DNA from: an uncultured Alphaproteobacteria bacterium
Lineage (GTDB): Bacteria; Pseudomonadota; Alphaproteobacteria; CAAHEQ01; UBA3637
DNA length: 5,561 nucleotides
NCBI GenBank assembly: GCA_937888725.1
Contig: CALARE010000084.1
Coordinates: 1 to 5,561, forward strand
Direction: 5' to 3'
Position numbers and translations under genes: made by a program. The notes below the pieces were generated by a model, which made no database searches, was not told the DNA's origin, and saw only the letters and a list, made by a program, of their open reading frames with translations. Every line of letters begins with the position of its first letter. Position 1 is the first letter of the stretch. This document shows, one piece after another, positions 1-5,556 of this stretch.

Positions 1-2
1 TG

Positions 3-71
3 AGCATCTCATTAATCACACTCATGTTTGCTGATAGGTTTTCAAAGTATCAAGCGCTCTCAAAATTTTAG
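3..71 (+). CDS. possible C-terminal end of an upstream gene (partial)
   Basis: This is an open frame from the left edge to a TAG at 69-71, encoding about 22 residues (SISLITLMFADRFSKYQALSKF). It is the longest + strand frame at the edge, and a strong + strand terminator begins about 40 bp downstream, so some + strand transcript should end here. The tail is too short to assign a family. A competing reading exists on the minus strand: an ATG at 23-25 would start a protein MSVINEML running off the left edge, but no clear Shine-Dalgarno precedes it. The + strand reading is preferred only because of the terminator orientation. Confidence 0.22.
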   Translation, partial: SISLITLMFADRFSKYQALSKF

Positions 72-111
72 TGCGTAAAAGGAAAAAATACATCTAAAAA
101 AAATGAACTCA

Positions 112-152
112 CCCTCGAAGATTGTAATTTCAATTCTTCGGGGGCTTTTTTT
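112..152 (+). terminator. rho-independent terminator of the left-edge transcript
   Basis: CCCTCGAAG at 112-120 pairs with CTTCGGGGG at 136-144 (one G-T pair). The stem continues as ATTG (121-124) with CAAT (131-134) around one bulged T, and the loop is TAATTT. A run of seven T follows almost directly (146-152), the classic intrinsic terminator layout for + strand transcription. On the minus strand the U-tract would lie about 9 nt from the stem, so it is mainly a + strand terminator. Confidence 0.82.
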
Positions 153-210
153 ATCGTCCAAGTTTTAAGGCGTAATTTACACTTTGCTTTTTATCGTCCA
201 AGTTTTAAGG
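148..210. repeat. two direct repeats 40 bp apart
   Basis: The 20-mer ttatcgtccaagttttaagg occurs at 151-170 and again at 191-210. Identity extends three T to the left (148-170 and 188-210), and the flanks share GCTTTTT with a 2-T length difference. The copies are exactly 40 bp apart in a stretch without genes (153-300). The first copy abuts the T-run of the preceding terminator. Only two copies are present, so this is not an array. It may be a local duplication or a dispersed intergenic repeat. No function is evident. Confidence 0.85.
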
Positions 211-236
211 GTACATTAGTGTACCATTCAAAGTAC
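211..236. promoter_or_regulatory. GTAC near-palindrome, possible protein-binding site
   Basis: GTACATTAGTGTAC (211-224) matches its own reverse complement at 12 of 14 positions, and a third GTAC lies at 233-236. It directly follows the second direct-repeat copy. Such a compact palindrome could be an operator, but no promoter or gene start is nearby, so the role is open and chance is possible. Between here and 300 I see only a second copy of ACCATTCAAA (223-232 and 287-296) and A/T-rich sequence. Confidence 0.22.
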
Positions 237-306
237 AGTTCAAGGGACATGAGGGAAAAATAAGGAGCGTTTTTAATCGTTTTTAAACCATTCAAAAATG
301 CCCCAT

Positions 307-342
307 AAAAAAGGAGGAATGAATTTCATCCCTCCTTTTTTT
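307..342. terminator. bidirectional rho-independent terminator after the 326-aa gene
   Basis: GGAGGAATGA (313-322) pairs with TCATCCCTCC (326-335) around a 3-nt ATT loop with one A-C mismatch. The stem is flanked by six A on the left and seven T on the right, so a U-tract follows the hairpin on either strand. It lies 15 bp beyond the stop codon of the minus-strand gene ending at 357 and most likely ends that transcript. It may also block readthrough from the left. Confidence 0.85.
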
Positions 343-356
343 ATTTTTAAGAAATG

Positions 357-1337
357 TTACTTATCCCGCTGGCTCAGTTGGATAATCGTTTTCATTTCCT
401 CTCTTGTTACACCCAACTCTTCTTGATTGAGCGTTAAAGATTGCCCATTTTGTGCCAAATAAGCGGACAATCCCGCTTGTTCAACACCCGCTTGGTTGGC
501 TTTTTCAGCCAAAGCGTTATCGGCATTTACCTTTATTTGAAGCACTCTTTCATTGTCAAAGCCAGCCTTTTGCAAATCTTCCATCGTGACACCTTTTACA
601 ATCTCAGATAATGGGTTGTAAACCGTTTCACCCTCTTTGATGTCATCAGGCAAATGTTCCATTGCTTTACGCCCTTGATAAATTGCTGCTTGGAGATAAC
701 CTTCGCCCCCTAAAATGCGTGGCCGTCTTTCCCACCAGCTCAGATTTCTCATTTTCTCCCCCGTGTACGTGCGTGCCATTTCGATTTCATAGGCTTGTTT
801 TTCTTCCTCAGAAGCACCCCCTAAAAAGCTTGGCATTCGATAGCGATAGGCGGACATTTTTTGATAAGGTTTTTGCTCTTTGGTTTCAGCTTTTTCATCA
901 TCAGATGAGAACCAATTAAAAGGATTTAACCATTTTAAACTCCAAGAGCTTTGTGTTTCTGCCTCTGTAGTTTCTGCTTTTTCGTCATCAGATGAGAACC
1001 AATTAATAGGATTTAAATACTTATAATTCCATGTGAGAGGATTGTACCATTTAACCTCATCTGAAGTGACCTCCTCAGCCATATCATCATCTAAAAAAGT
1101 CCTATCAGCCCATTGTTCAGGGGTTGGGGTGTATTGTCCCGCATCAATTTGAGGATCATTGGATGTATCTTCAAGCAAATGTTCTGGGATCTCCTCCCCA
1201 TTTTGAACTGCTAGCTGAACACCATCACTATGTAGTTCCTCTAATTGACTCATTCCCTCACCAAAAGCCATACCCTCTGGAATATGAACTTCCCCCTTTT
1301 CATCTGGTATACGCCAATCTCTTTGTTTATCAGCCAT
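357..1337 (-). CDS. hypothetical acidic protein with duplicated W-x-NP-x-W repeat (326 aa)
   Basis: I do not recognise a family. The start is taken as the ATG at 1335-1337 (MADKQRDW): GGAGGGGG lies just upstream, with a 5-nt gap from GGAGG to the ATG. An ATG 12 bp further out would place that Shine-Dalgarno inside the gene. There is no signal peptide or membrane segment. Residues 1-95 are strongly acidic. Residues 103-152 contain two copies, 29 residues apart, of a unit reading [YW]LNP[IF]NWFSSDDEKAET, and a third degenerate motif WYNPLTW lies at 97-103. A middle region (160-225) is rich in Tyr, Arg and Trp. The C-terminal part is helical and holds two similar segments, GVTMEDL (249-255) and GVTREEM (309-315). 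The gene has its own extended -10 promoter and terminator. Aromatic NPxxW repeats in an acidic linker suggest protein or membrane binding, but that is inference. An exported effector or a structural protein are both possible. Confidence 0.85.
   Translation of the reverse strand: MADKQRDWRIPDEKGEVHIPEGMAFGEGMSQLEELHSDGVQLAVQNGEEIPEHLLEDTSNDPQIDAGQYTPTPEQWADRTFLDDDMAEEVTSDEVKWYNPLTWNYKYLNPINWFSSDDEKAETTEAETQSSWSLKWLNPFNWFSSDDEKAETKEQKPYQKMSAYRYRMPSFLGGASEEEKQAYEIEMARTYTGEKMRNLSWWERRPRILGGEGYLQAAIYQGRKAMEHLPDDIKEGETVYNPLSEIVKGVTMEDLQKAGFDNERVLQIKVNADNALAEKANQAGVEQAGLSAYLAQNGQSLTLNQEELGVTREEMKTIIQLSQRDK
885..1018 (-). repeat. 87-bp-period internal duplication in the 326-aa gene
   Basis: Segments 885-930 and 972-1017 match with only three or four differences. 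The offset is 87 bp (29 codons), which keeps the reading frame. They encode the two NP-NWFSSDDEKAET units. The near-identity at DNA level, including synonymous positions, points to a recent tandem duplication rather than old convergent repeats. Confidence 0.85.
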
Positions 1338-1339
1338 GT

Positions 1340-1347
1340 CCCCCTCC
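1340..1347 (-). promoter_or_regulatory. Shine-Dalgarno that decides the 326-aa gene start
   Basis: On the minus strand this reads GGAGGGGG. It ends in GAC directly before the ATG at 1335-1337, giving GGAGG to ATG a spacing of 5 nt. The alternative ATG at 1347-1349 overlaps the first base of this site and has only A/T sequence upstream, so the inner ATG is the better start. Confidence 0.75.
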
Positions 1348-1392
1348 ATTAAAAAATTAAAAATTGTCCCTATTTTTGTAAAACCTATACTT

Positions 1393-1421
1393 ATTATACC
1401 ACATTTTCAAAAAAAAGAAAA
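1393..1421 (-). promoter_or_regulatory. extended -10 promoter of the 326-aa gene
   Basis: On the minus strand TGGTATAAT occurs (1393-1401), a perfect -10 box with the TGn extension. At 17-bp spacing the -35 position (1416-1421) reads TTTTCT, a poor match, but an extended -10 can work without a good -35. Transcription would start near 1386, leaving a leader of about 50 nt. It sits between the terminator of the 385-aa gene and the start of this gene, so the 326-aa gene is probably transcribed independently. Confidence 0.6.
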
Positions 1422-1440
1422 TATTTTTTCATTTTTTCCT

Positions 1441-1477
1441 AAAAAAGGGGAGGATTTTCCCCTCCCCCCATTTTTTT
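1441..1477. terminator. terminator after the 385-aa gene
   Basis: GGGGAGG (1447-1453) pairs perfectly with CCTCCCC (1461-1467) over a 7-nt loop, with six A before and seven T after. The minus-strand RNA from the 385-aa gene therefore forms a GC-rich hairpin followed by U's almost at once after its stop codon. The mirrored tracts make it potentially bidirectional. The right-hand T-run overlaps the TAA stop of the gene. Confidence 0.85.
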
Positions 1478-2633
1478 AACGTAACTTAAAGGTTTTTTTG
1501 ACAGTAGAAACACCCTTATTTTGATCTGGCACGCTCTCTTGCAACCCATCTAAAAGAGCACAAACACCTGAAAAACGTTGTTCCTTTCCATCTGAGGCCT
1601 GTTGCAAGCGGTTTGTAACATTGCCCTGAGGCACTTTCATCAATTGCTGATTAACCTGATTTAAAAAAGTGTCCACAGTCAAGGGAGCATCGCCTTGTTT
1701 CATTAAATCTGGGAAAGCATTTTTCATCGTTTCAATGAACTCAGATGGCACATTTACAGAACCGATTTGCCGTTTTGCCTGATCACTCACCTTGCGATAA
1801 TTTTCATTAAACACTCTAACCGTATTATAAAAAAATGCACTTGCCATTTTTTCATTTGCATAACGGCTCGTCGATGCTAAGATATTTTCAAGCCCCTCAT
1901 CAGAAACAACGACAAGCACATCTTTACCCATATTTTGATGATGCTGTTCATCCAATGGGAATAAGGGGCGTCCTGTTTCCTGTCTTATCAAACGAGGAGA
2001 AAGACCACCATTTTCTTTACACAGTTTTTCCCACTCTTTTTGATAATTTTTAAATTCTGAACGATTTGAAGGATCAACATACGTTTCAATAAATTTTTGA
2101 GCCTCTTTCAAACCGCGTGTTGACATAAGAGCAAAAACAATAGCCCGTCTGTCCGATGGCATTTTATGAATAGTATCTGCCAATTTTTTATCCGCCACGG
2201 CCAATTCTTTTCGTGCAATCTTGCAATTAATGGCAGCCGTTTCAACTGCTTGCCACTCTTTTGTCAAGAAAACAACTTGTTCCTCAGTAGACAGTTGAGC
2301 GATATCCATTTGTGCACCCTCACGCAAACGAAGCTGTTCACGGTCATTAAATTCTTCAACCTGCTTGGAAGTTAAAATCTCATTTTTAAGTTGATTATAT
2401 GTTTCAACATTTTTGGTAATATCCTTAGAAATTTGATATTTATCTTCCAACTGGCCCACTAAATCTGATAATGCTGGATCACCTTTTAAAGAGGCATATC
2501 GTGACATCAACACCTCAAAACGGCCGATGTCTTCCGTATAACCATCCATCAATGCCTCTTTTGAAAATGAAAAAAGTGAAAGTTCTTTAATAATTGCTTC
2601 AGCTTCATGAGCTTTATCATTTTTTAAAACCAT
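1476..2633 (-). CDS. hypothetical soluble helical protein (385 aa)
   Basis: I do not recognise a family. The ATG at 2631-2633 is preceded by AAAGGGGG about 4 nt away, an acceptable ribosome site, and a good promoter lies upstream. The protein has no signal peptide and no membrane span. Residues 1-210 look almost wholly helical with coiled-coil character: charged heptads near 55-105, and Lys/Glu/Ala-rich helices at 125-160. A short central stretch, KDVLVVVSDEG (237-247), could be a beta strand. The C-terminal third is Gln/Asn-rich and ends in a basic tail, KKTFKLR. Only two Cys (137 and 205) lie in the first two thirds, and there is no obvious catalytic or metal-binding motif. It lies between the coiled-coil membrane protein gene (76 bp upstream) and the repeat protein gene. 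The shared strand suggests a related role, possibly scaffolding or secretion-linked, but this is a guess. Confidence 0.85.
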   Translation of the reverse strand: MVLKNDKAHEAEAIIKELSLFSFSKEALMDGYTEDIGRFEVLMSRYASLKGDPALSDLVGQLEDKYQISKDITKNVETYNQLKNEILTSKQVEEFNDREQLRLREGAQMDIAQLSTEEQVVFLTKEWQAVETAAINCKIARKELAVADKKLADTIHKMPSDRRAIVFALMSTRGLKEAQKFIETYVDPSNRSEFKNYQKEWEKLCKENGGLSPRLIRQETGRPLFPLDEQHHQNMGKDVLVVVSDEGLENILASTSRYANEKMASAFFYNTVRVFNENYRKVSDQAKRQIGSVNVPSEFIETMKNAFPDLMKQGDAPLTVDTFLNQVNQQLMKVPQGNVTNRLQQASDGKEQRFSGVCALLDGLQESVPDQNKGVSTVKKTFKLR

Positions 2634-2669
2634 AGCACCCCCTTTTGTTATTGTTTGTCCAATAGATTT

Positions 2670-2698
2670 ATTTTACCACCATCCATCAAATTTGTCAT
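2670..2698 (-). promoter_or_regulatory. sigma70-like promoter of the 385-aa gene
   Basis: On the minus strand a -35 box ATGACA (2693-2698) and a -10 box TAAAAT (2670-2675) are separated by exactly 17 bp, and each matches consensus at five of six positions. The predicted start is near 2663, about 30 nt before the ATG. No GC-rich hairpin separates the 113-aa gene upstream from this promoter, so readthrough from that gene is also possible. Confidence 0.65.
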
Positions 2699-2709
2699 CA
2701 AAAAAATTT

Positions 2710-3051
2710 TTATTTTAAAATTGTCAAGCCAATTTCACCCACAGATACGCCAAAAATCCAACACATCAATGTGATGAGAAGATATAAAAAGACCTTATTA
2801 TTTAAGACATCTTTCATATTTTGGGAAAATGTTGATTTGGTTTGCATTAACAAAATTAGATTATCCAATTTTTGGTGCATTTTTTCTTGCTCAAATCGCA
2901 TTTGCTGAATATCTGATTTAATGAGATTAATTTCTTTTTGCATTTTTTCAAAGTCCTCGCATTGTTTTTGGTGTAAAAGAATAGCACTTTTGCTCATCCC
3001 GCCTTTTTTGGGTTGTGCTAAAATCATATCCAAAGCTGATTTTTGATTCAT
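2710..3051 (-). CDS. hypothetical coiled-coil protein with C-terminal membrane anchor (113 aa)
   Basis: I do not recognise a family. The ATG at 3049-3051 is preceded by a perfect AGGAGG (3060-3065) with an 8-nt spacer, so translation should be efficient. Residues 1-25 are basic and Gly/Ser-containing. Residues 27-70 have heptad-spaced hydrophobic residues (I41, I44, I48, M51, M58, L62, L65) among Lys, Glu and Gln, as in a coiled coil. Residues 87-109 (from VFLYLLITL to GEIGL) form one hydrophobic membrane span close to the C-terminus. This is a tail-anchored layout with the coiled coil probably cytoplasmic. It is the first gene of the minus-strand cluster and faces away from aspS. No clear promoter is visible upstream, though the region holds an inverted repeat. 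It could be a membrane scaffold, a small phage-derived protein or an assembly factor. None is demonstrable. Confidence 0.82.
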   Translation of the reverse strand: MNQKSALDMILAQPKKGGMSKSAILLHQKQCEDFEKMQKEINLIKSDIQQMRFEQEKMHQKLDNLILLMQTKSTFSQNMKDVLNNKVFLYLLITLMCWIFGVSVGEIGLTILK

Positions 3052-3081
3052 GGTTTTTTCCTCCTGATTGGGTTAGATAGA

Positions 3082-3113
3082 CAACTGCCTGCACTTAACT
3101 TGACAGACAGTTG
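3082..3113. promoter_or_regulatory. inverted repeat between divergent genes, possible operator
   Basis: CAACTGCCTG (3082-3091) and CAGACAGTTG (3104-3113) are inverted copies with nine of ten positions paired over a 12-nt centre. The right arm overlaps a TTGACA hexamer (3100-3105), a perfect -35 sequence on the + strand, although no good -10 follows at the right spacing. The site lies 30 bp upstream of the 113-aa gene start and about 20 bp upstream of the proposed aspS -35. A regulator bound here could affect either gene. It could also form an RNA hairpin in the leader of the minus-strand gene. Confidence 0.4.
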
Positions 3114-3131
3114 CATTAAAAAATTTTTTTG

Positions 3132-3160
3132 TTGCAATTTTTGATAATTTTTTGTATTCT
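3132..3160 (+). promoter_or_regulatory. probable aspS promoter
   Basis: A -35 box TTGCAA (3132-3137) and a -10 box TATTCT (3155-3160) lie exactly 17 bp apart. Each matches the sigma70 consensus at four of six positions, and the spacer is very T-rich. The start would fall near 3167, about 40 nt before the aspS ATG. The sequence is moderate in quality, but it is the best-placed pair in this intergenic region. Confidence 0.45.
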
Positions 3161-3208
3161 TGCTCCGTTTATGCTCAAAAAGATGATAATTTTATTAAGG
3201 AGAAGAGT

Positions 3209-4975
3209 ATGCATCAATATAGAACACACACTTGTGGAGCTTTAAGAAGCGAAAATGAGGGACAAGTTGTCCGTTTGTCTGGCTGGATTCATCGTAAACG
3301 TGACCATGGGAATTTATTGTTTGTTGATTTACGAGATAATTATGGCGTGACACAGTGTGTTCTTGATACGTCGAGTGATTGTTTTAACACGCTTGAAAAG
3401 GCACGCCCCGAGTCTGTGGTTAAAATTGATGGAACCGTTATTTTAAGAGCAAAAGAAACAATTAACCCCAAAATGCCAACAGGTGAAATTGAAGTACAAG
3501 TTTCAGCGGTTGAGATTTTGTCTGAGGCCGAAGTTTTGCCAATGCAAGTGGTCGCTGACAGTGCCGATTTATCCGAAGAACAACGTTTAACATATCGCTT
3601 TTTAGATTTACGTCGTGAAAAGCCACATGCTAATATTTTATTGCGGAATGCTTTTGTTCGCTCTGTGCGTGAAAGAATGTGGAAAGCTGGGTTTAGCGAA
3701 TTTCAAACACCGATTTTAACCGCCTCATCACCAGAGGGGGCTCGCGACTTTTTGGTGCCATCTCGTTTGCATCATGGCAAGTTTTATGCCCTCCCACAAG
3801 CACCACAACAATTTAAACAATTGCTGATGGTTTCGGGCTTTGATAGATATTTTCAAGTAGCCCCTTGCTTTAGAGATGAAGATGCAAGAGCGGACCGTTC
3901 TCCTGGGGAATTTTATCAATTAGATATTGAAATGTCTTTTGTCACGCAAGATGAAATTTTTGCAACGGTTGAACCGATTATTCAAGGGCTGTTTGAAGAA
4001 TTTGCTCCCAATGCAAAAATCACTCCTGCCCCATTTGTGCATATCCCTTATTTAGAGTCAATGCTCAGCTATGGTACGGATAAGCCTGATTTACGCAACC
4101 CATTGATTATTAAAGATGTTTCAAAAGTGTTTGACGGCTCAAATTTTGGATTATTTGCTGGGCAGGTTGCAAATGGTGGCTTTGTCAGAGCGATAAAAAC
4201 ACCCAACACAGCCATGCGTCCACGCTCTTGGTTTGATAAATTAAACGAATATGCAAGAGCTGAGGGTTTTGGCGGACTTGGTTATATTTCATTTGCTGAA
4301 GATGGAAATAAAGGTCCAATCGCTAAGAATTTAGATGATGATCGTATTCAAATGTTAAAAGACATCACAGGTGCCAATGTGGGTGATAGCGTCTTTTTTG
4401 TTTCTGGTAAAGGGGACAAGGTTGTCAAATTTACTGGGGCTGTTCGGACAAAACTCGGCACAGAGTTGGATTTGATTGAAAAAGAGGCATTCAAATTCTG
4501 TTGGATTGTCGATTTCCCAATGTATGAGCTGAATGAAGAAACAGGTGCTCCTGAATTTTCACACAACCCATTTTCAATGCCACAAGGGGAAATGGATGCG
4601 TTGACCAACAAAGACCCACTTGAAATTATGGCTTATCAATTTGATATGGTTTGCAATGGGTATGAAATTTTGTCAGGTGCTATTCGTAACCACAGACCAG
4701 ATGTGATGTACAAAGCATTTGAAATTGCTGGCTATGGCCCAGAAGTGGTGGAACAAAAGTTTGCCGGTCTTCTCAATGCCTTTAAATTTGGGGCTCCGCC
4801 ACACGGTGGGTGTGCTTTTGGCATTGACCGTTTGGTGATGTTGTTGACAGATGAAGATTACATCAGAGAAGTGATTGCCTTCCCACTCACACAACAAGGG
4901 CTTGATTTACTCATGAAAGCACCAGCTGAGGTAACTGAAAAGCAATTAAGAGAATTACATATCAAAATTAGATAG
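3209..4975 (+). CDS. aspS: aspartyl-tRNA synthetase, probably non-discriminating (588 aa)
   Basis: This class II synthetase attaches aspartate to tRNA-Asp in the cytoplasm using ATP. The start is the ATG at 3209, with AAGGAGA at 3197-3203 five nt upstream. A TTG reading 57 bp further out would put the promoter and ribosome site inside the gene. Domains in order: an anticodon-binding OB fold (about 1-105, VRLSGWIHRKRDHG), the catalytic core with motif 1 (about 161-170, FSEFQTPIL), QAPQ (197-200) and motif 2 (221-241, FRDEDARADR with Arg222), the bacterial GAD insertion (about 290-420), and motif 3 (530-542, ending GIDRL with Arg541). The length fits bacterial AspRS. His33 in RDHG matches the His that marks non-discriminating enzymes in characterised bacteria, where E. 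coli has Leu. Such enzymes also charge tRNA-Asn with Asp for GatCAB to amidate. All key residues are intact. The gene is monocistronic, with its own promoter and terminator. Confidence 0.98.
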   Translation: MHQYRTHTCGALRSENEGQVVRLSGWIHRKRDHGNLLFVDLRDNYGVTQCVLDTSSDCFNTLEKARPESVVKIDGTVILRAKETINPKMPTGEIEVQVSAVEILSEAEVLPMQVVADSADLSEEQRLTYRFLDLRREKPHANILLRNAFVRSVRERMWKAGFSEFQTPILTASSPEGARDFLVPSRLHHGKFYALPQAPQQFKQLLMVSGFDRYFQVAPCFRDEDARADRSPGEFYQLDIEMSFVTQDEIFATVEPIIQGLFEEFAPNAKITPAPFVHIPYLESMLSYGTDKPDLRNPLIIKDVSKVFDGSNFGLFAGQVANGGFVRAIKTPNTAMRPRSWFDKLNEYARAEGFGGLGYISFAEDGNKGPIAKNLDDDRIQMLKDITGANVGDSVFFVSGKGDKVVKFTGAVRTKLGTELDLIEKEAFKFCWIVDFPMYELNEETGAPEFSHNPFSMPQGEMDALTNKDPLEIMAYQFDMVCNGYEILSGAIRNHRPDVMYKAFEIAGYGPEVVEQKFAGLLNAFKFGAPPHGGCAFGIDRLVMLLTDEDYIREVIAFPLTQQGLDLLMKAPAEVTEKQLRELHIKIR

Positions 4976-4993
4976 TTCTTTTTTCTATTATCT

Positions 4994-5031
4994 AAAAAGG
5001 GGAAGAAGTTTTATTTTCTTTCCCTTTTTTG
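4994..5031 (+). terminator. aspS rho-independent terminator
   Basis: AAAAAGGGGAAGAA (4994-5007) pairs with TTCTTTCCCTTTTT (5016-5029) along 14 bp with one G-U pair and an 8-nt loop, and the T-run forms the 3' side. It starts 18 bp after the aspS stop codon. Because the stem is A/U-rich at its base, an A-tract on the other strand could also stop opposing transcription. Confidence 0.82.
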
Positions 5032-5053
5032 TTTTATTCTGTATTTTTTTAAA

Positions 5054-5082
5054 TTGATAACTATTTCATTTTATGATATATT
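5054..5082 (+). promoter_or_regulatory. sigma70-like promoter of the 116-aa gene
   Basis: TTGATA (5054-5059) and TATATT (5077-5082) are separated by exactly 17 bp and each matches consensus at five of six positions. Transcription would begin near 5089, leaving a short leader of about 22 nt that carries GGAGA at 5100-5104. This is the best-formed promoter in the window, so the small downstream gene is likely to be expressed. Confidence 0.7.
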
Positions 5083-5110
5083 CTTTTATCATTTATAATG
5101 GAGAATATGT

Positions 5111-5461
5111 ATGAAAAATGAATTAATGGCGTTATGTGCTTTTTCGGGGTTGGCTCTATCTGGATCCGGGGGTAAGGATGATGTTATTTCCTCTCGTGGC
5201 TCATTTATGGAAAGTGATCACACGGTTGGGACGGTTATTGACACTCAGATTGTTAAAAATAATTATCAAACAAGAGCTTTTTATTTAATCAACACAGATG
5301 CAAACACACAAGATGCTGAATATGTCGGGTATGTTTTTTCTGGGATATTGAGTCCTTCTCAAGTTGTGGGACAAGCCTATAATGCTAAAAAACTTGGGAT
5401 GCAAAAAACACTGTATGAATGGCAAAAATGTTTAAGTGATTTTGAACGGATCCGTAAGTAA
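5111..5461 (+). CDS. small lipoprotein-like hypothetical protein lacking the lipobox Cys (116 aa)
   Basis: I do not recognise a family. The ATG at 5111 has GGAGA six nt upstream and a strong promoter. The N-terminus MKNELMALCAFSGLALSGSGGKDD resembles a short signal peptide followed by a lipobox: L16-S17-G18 is where LSGC would be expected, with Gly-Gly-Lys-Asp-Asp after it as in many lipoproteins. Residue 19, however, is Ser (TCC), not Cys (one base away, TGC). As written it cannot be lipidated there. It could be a weak Sec substrate, or a decayed lipoprotein. Cys9 has Leu at the -1 position and does not fit a lipobox. The rest (25-116) is a mixed fold with YVGYVFSGILSPSQVVGQAYNAKKLGM (71-97), including a Gly/Ala-containing helix, and a basic C-terminus. 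It is the only gene after the aspS terminator and is complete, with its stop at 5459-5461. Confidence 0.72.
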   Translation: MKNELMALCAFSGLALSGSGGKDDVISSRGSFMESDHTVGTVIDTQIVKNNYQTRAFYLINTDANTQDAEYVGYVFSGILSPSQVVGQAYNAKKLGMQKTLYEWQKCLSDFERIRK

Positions 5462-5464
5462 AAT

Positions 5465-5489
5465 GCTCAACCTCCTGTGAGTTAAGAGC
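5465..5489 (+). other. hairpin exposing CCTCCT after the 116-aa gene
   Basis: Three bases after the stop codon, GCTCAAC (5465-5471) can pair with GTT and GAGC (5481-5489) around a two-A bulge. The 9-nt loop is CTCCTGTGA, so most of CCTCCT (5471-5476) lies at or in the loop, complementary to the AGGAGG ribosome sites used in this window. A second weak stem, AAGGG (5500-5504) with CCCTT (5526-5530), and a terminator-like end follow. This may be a 3'-UTR structure or a 3'-end-derived small RNA, but the stems are short. Confidence 0.25.
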
Positions 5490-5539
5490 TGGCACTCTAA
5501 AGGGTTACTAGCACTCAAATCACTTCCCTTATGTACCTT

Positions 5540-5556
5540 GGGCTATCGCCCTTTTT
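5540..5556 (+). terminator. short terminator-like hairpin at the right edge
   Basis: GGGC (5540-5543) pairs with GCCC (5548-5551) over a TATC loop, followed directly by five T. The stem is only 4 bp, so this is a weaker call than the other terminators. Its position about 80 bp after the 116-aa gene suits the end of that transcript. An upstream AAAGGG (5499-5504) could compete for CCCTTT at its 3' side. Confidence 0.42.

Noticed and set aside
1..25. Minus-strand start MSVINEML running off the left edge
   Set aside because: Only eight codons are visible, there is no clear ribosome site, and the strong + strand terminator just downstream argues for a + strand gene here. It is kept as an alternative, not as a feature.
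148..210. CRISPR-like array
   Set aside because: Only two repeat copies with one 17-bp spacer, no further units and no cas gene nearby.
1338..1349. Outer ATG of the 326-aa gene (adds MEGD)
   Set aside because: Its codons are made of the GGAGGGGG ribosome site serving the inner ATG, and it has no ribosome site of its own.
2699..2720. Terminator after the 113-aa gene
   Set aside because: Only an A-run followed by a T-run is present, with no GC-containing stem, so termination here is not supported.
3152..3208. Extended aspS start from a TTG, adding 19 residues
   Set aside because: The added stretch overlaps the proposed -10 box and the AAGGAGA ribosome site, and AspRS of Alphaproteobacteria normally begins MH-YRTHTCG, as at 3209.
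5162..5453. Two GGATCC sites flanking most of the 116-aa gene
   Set aside because: They could hint at cloning artefacts, but the surrounding sequence is continuous with the local base composition and two six-base sites can occur by chance.
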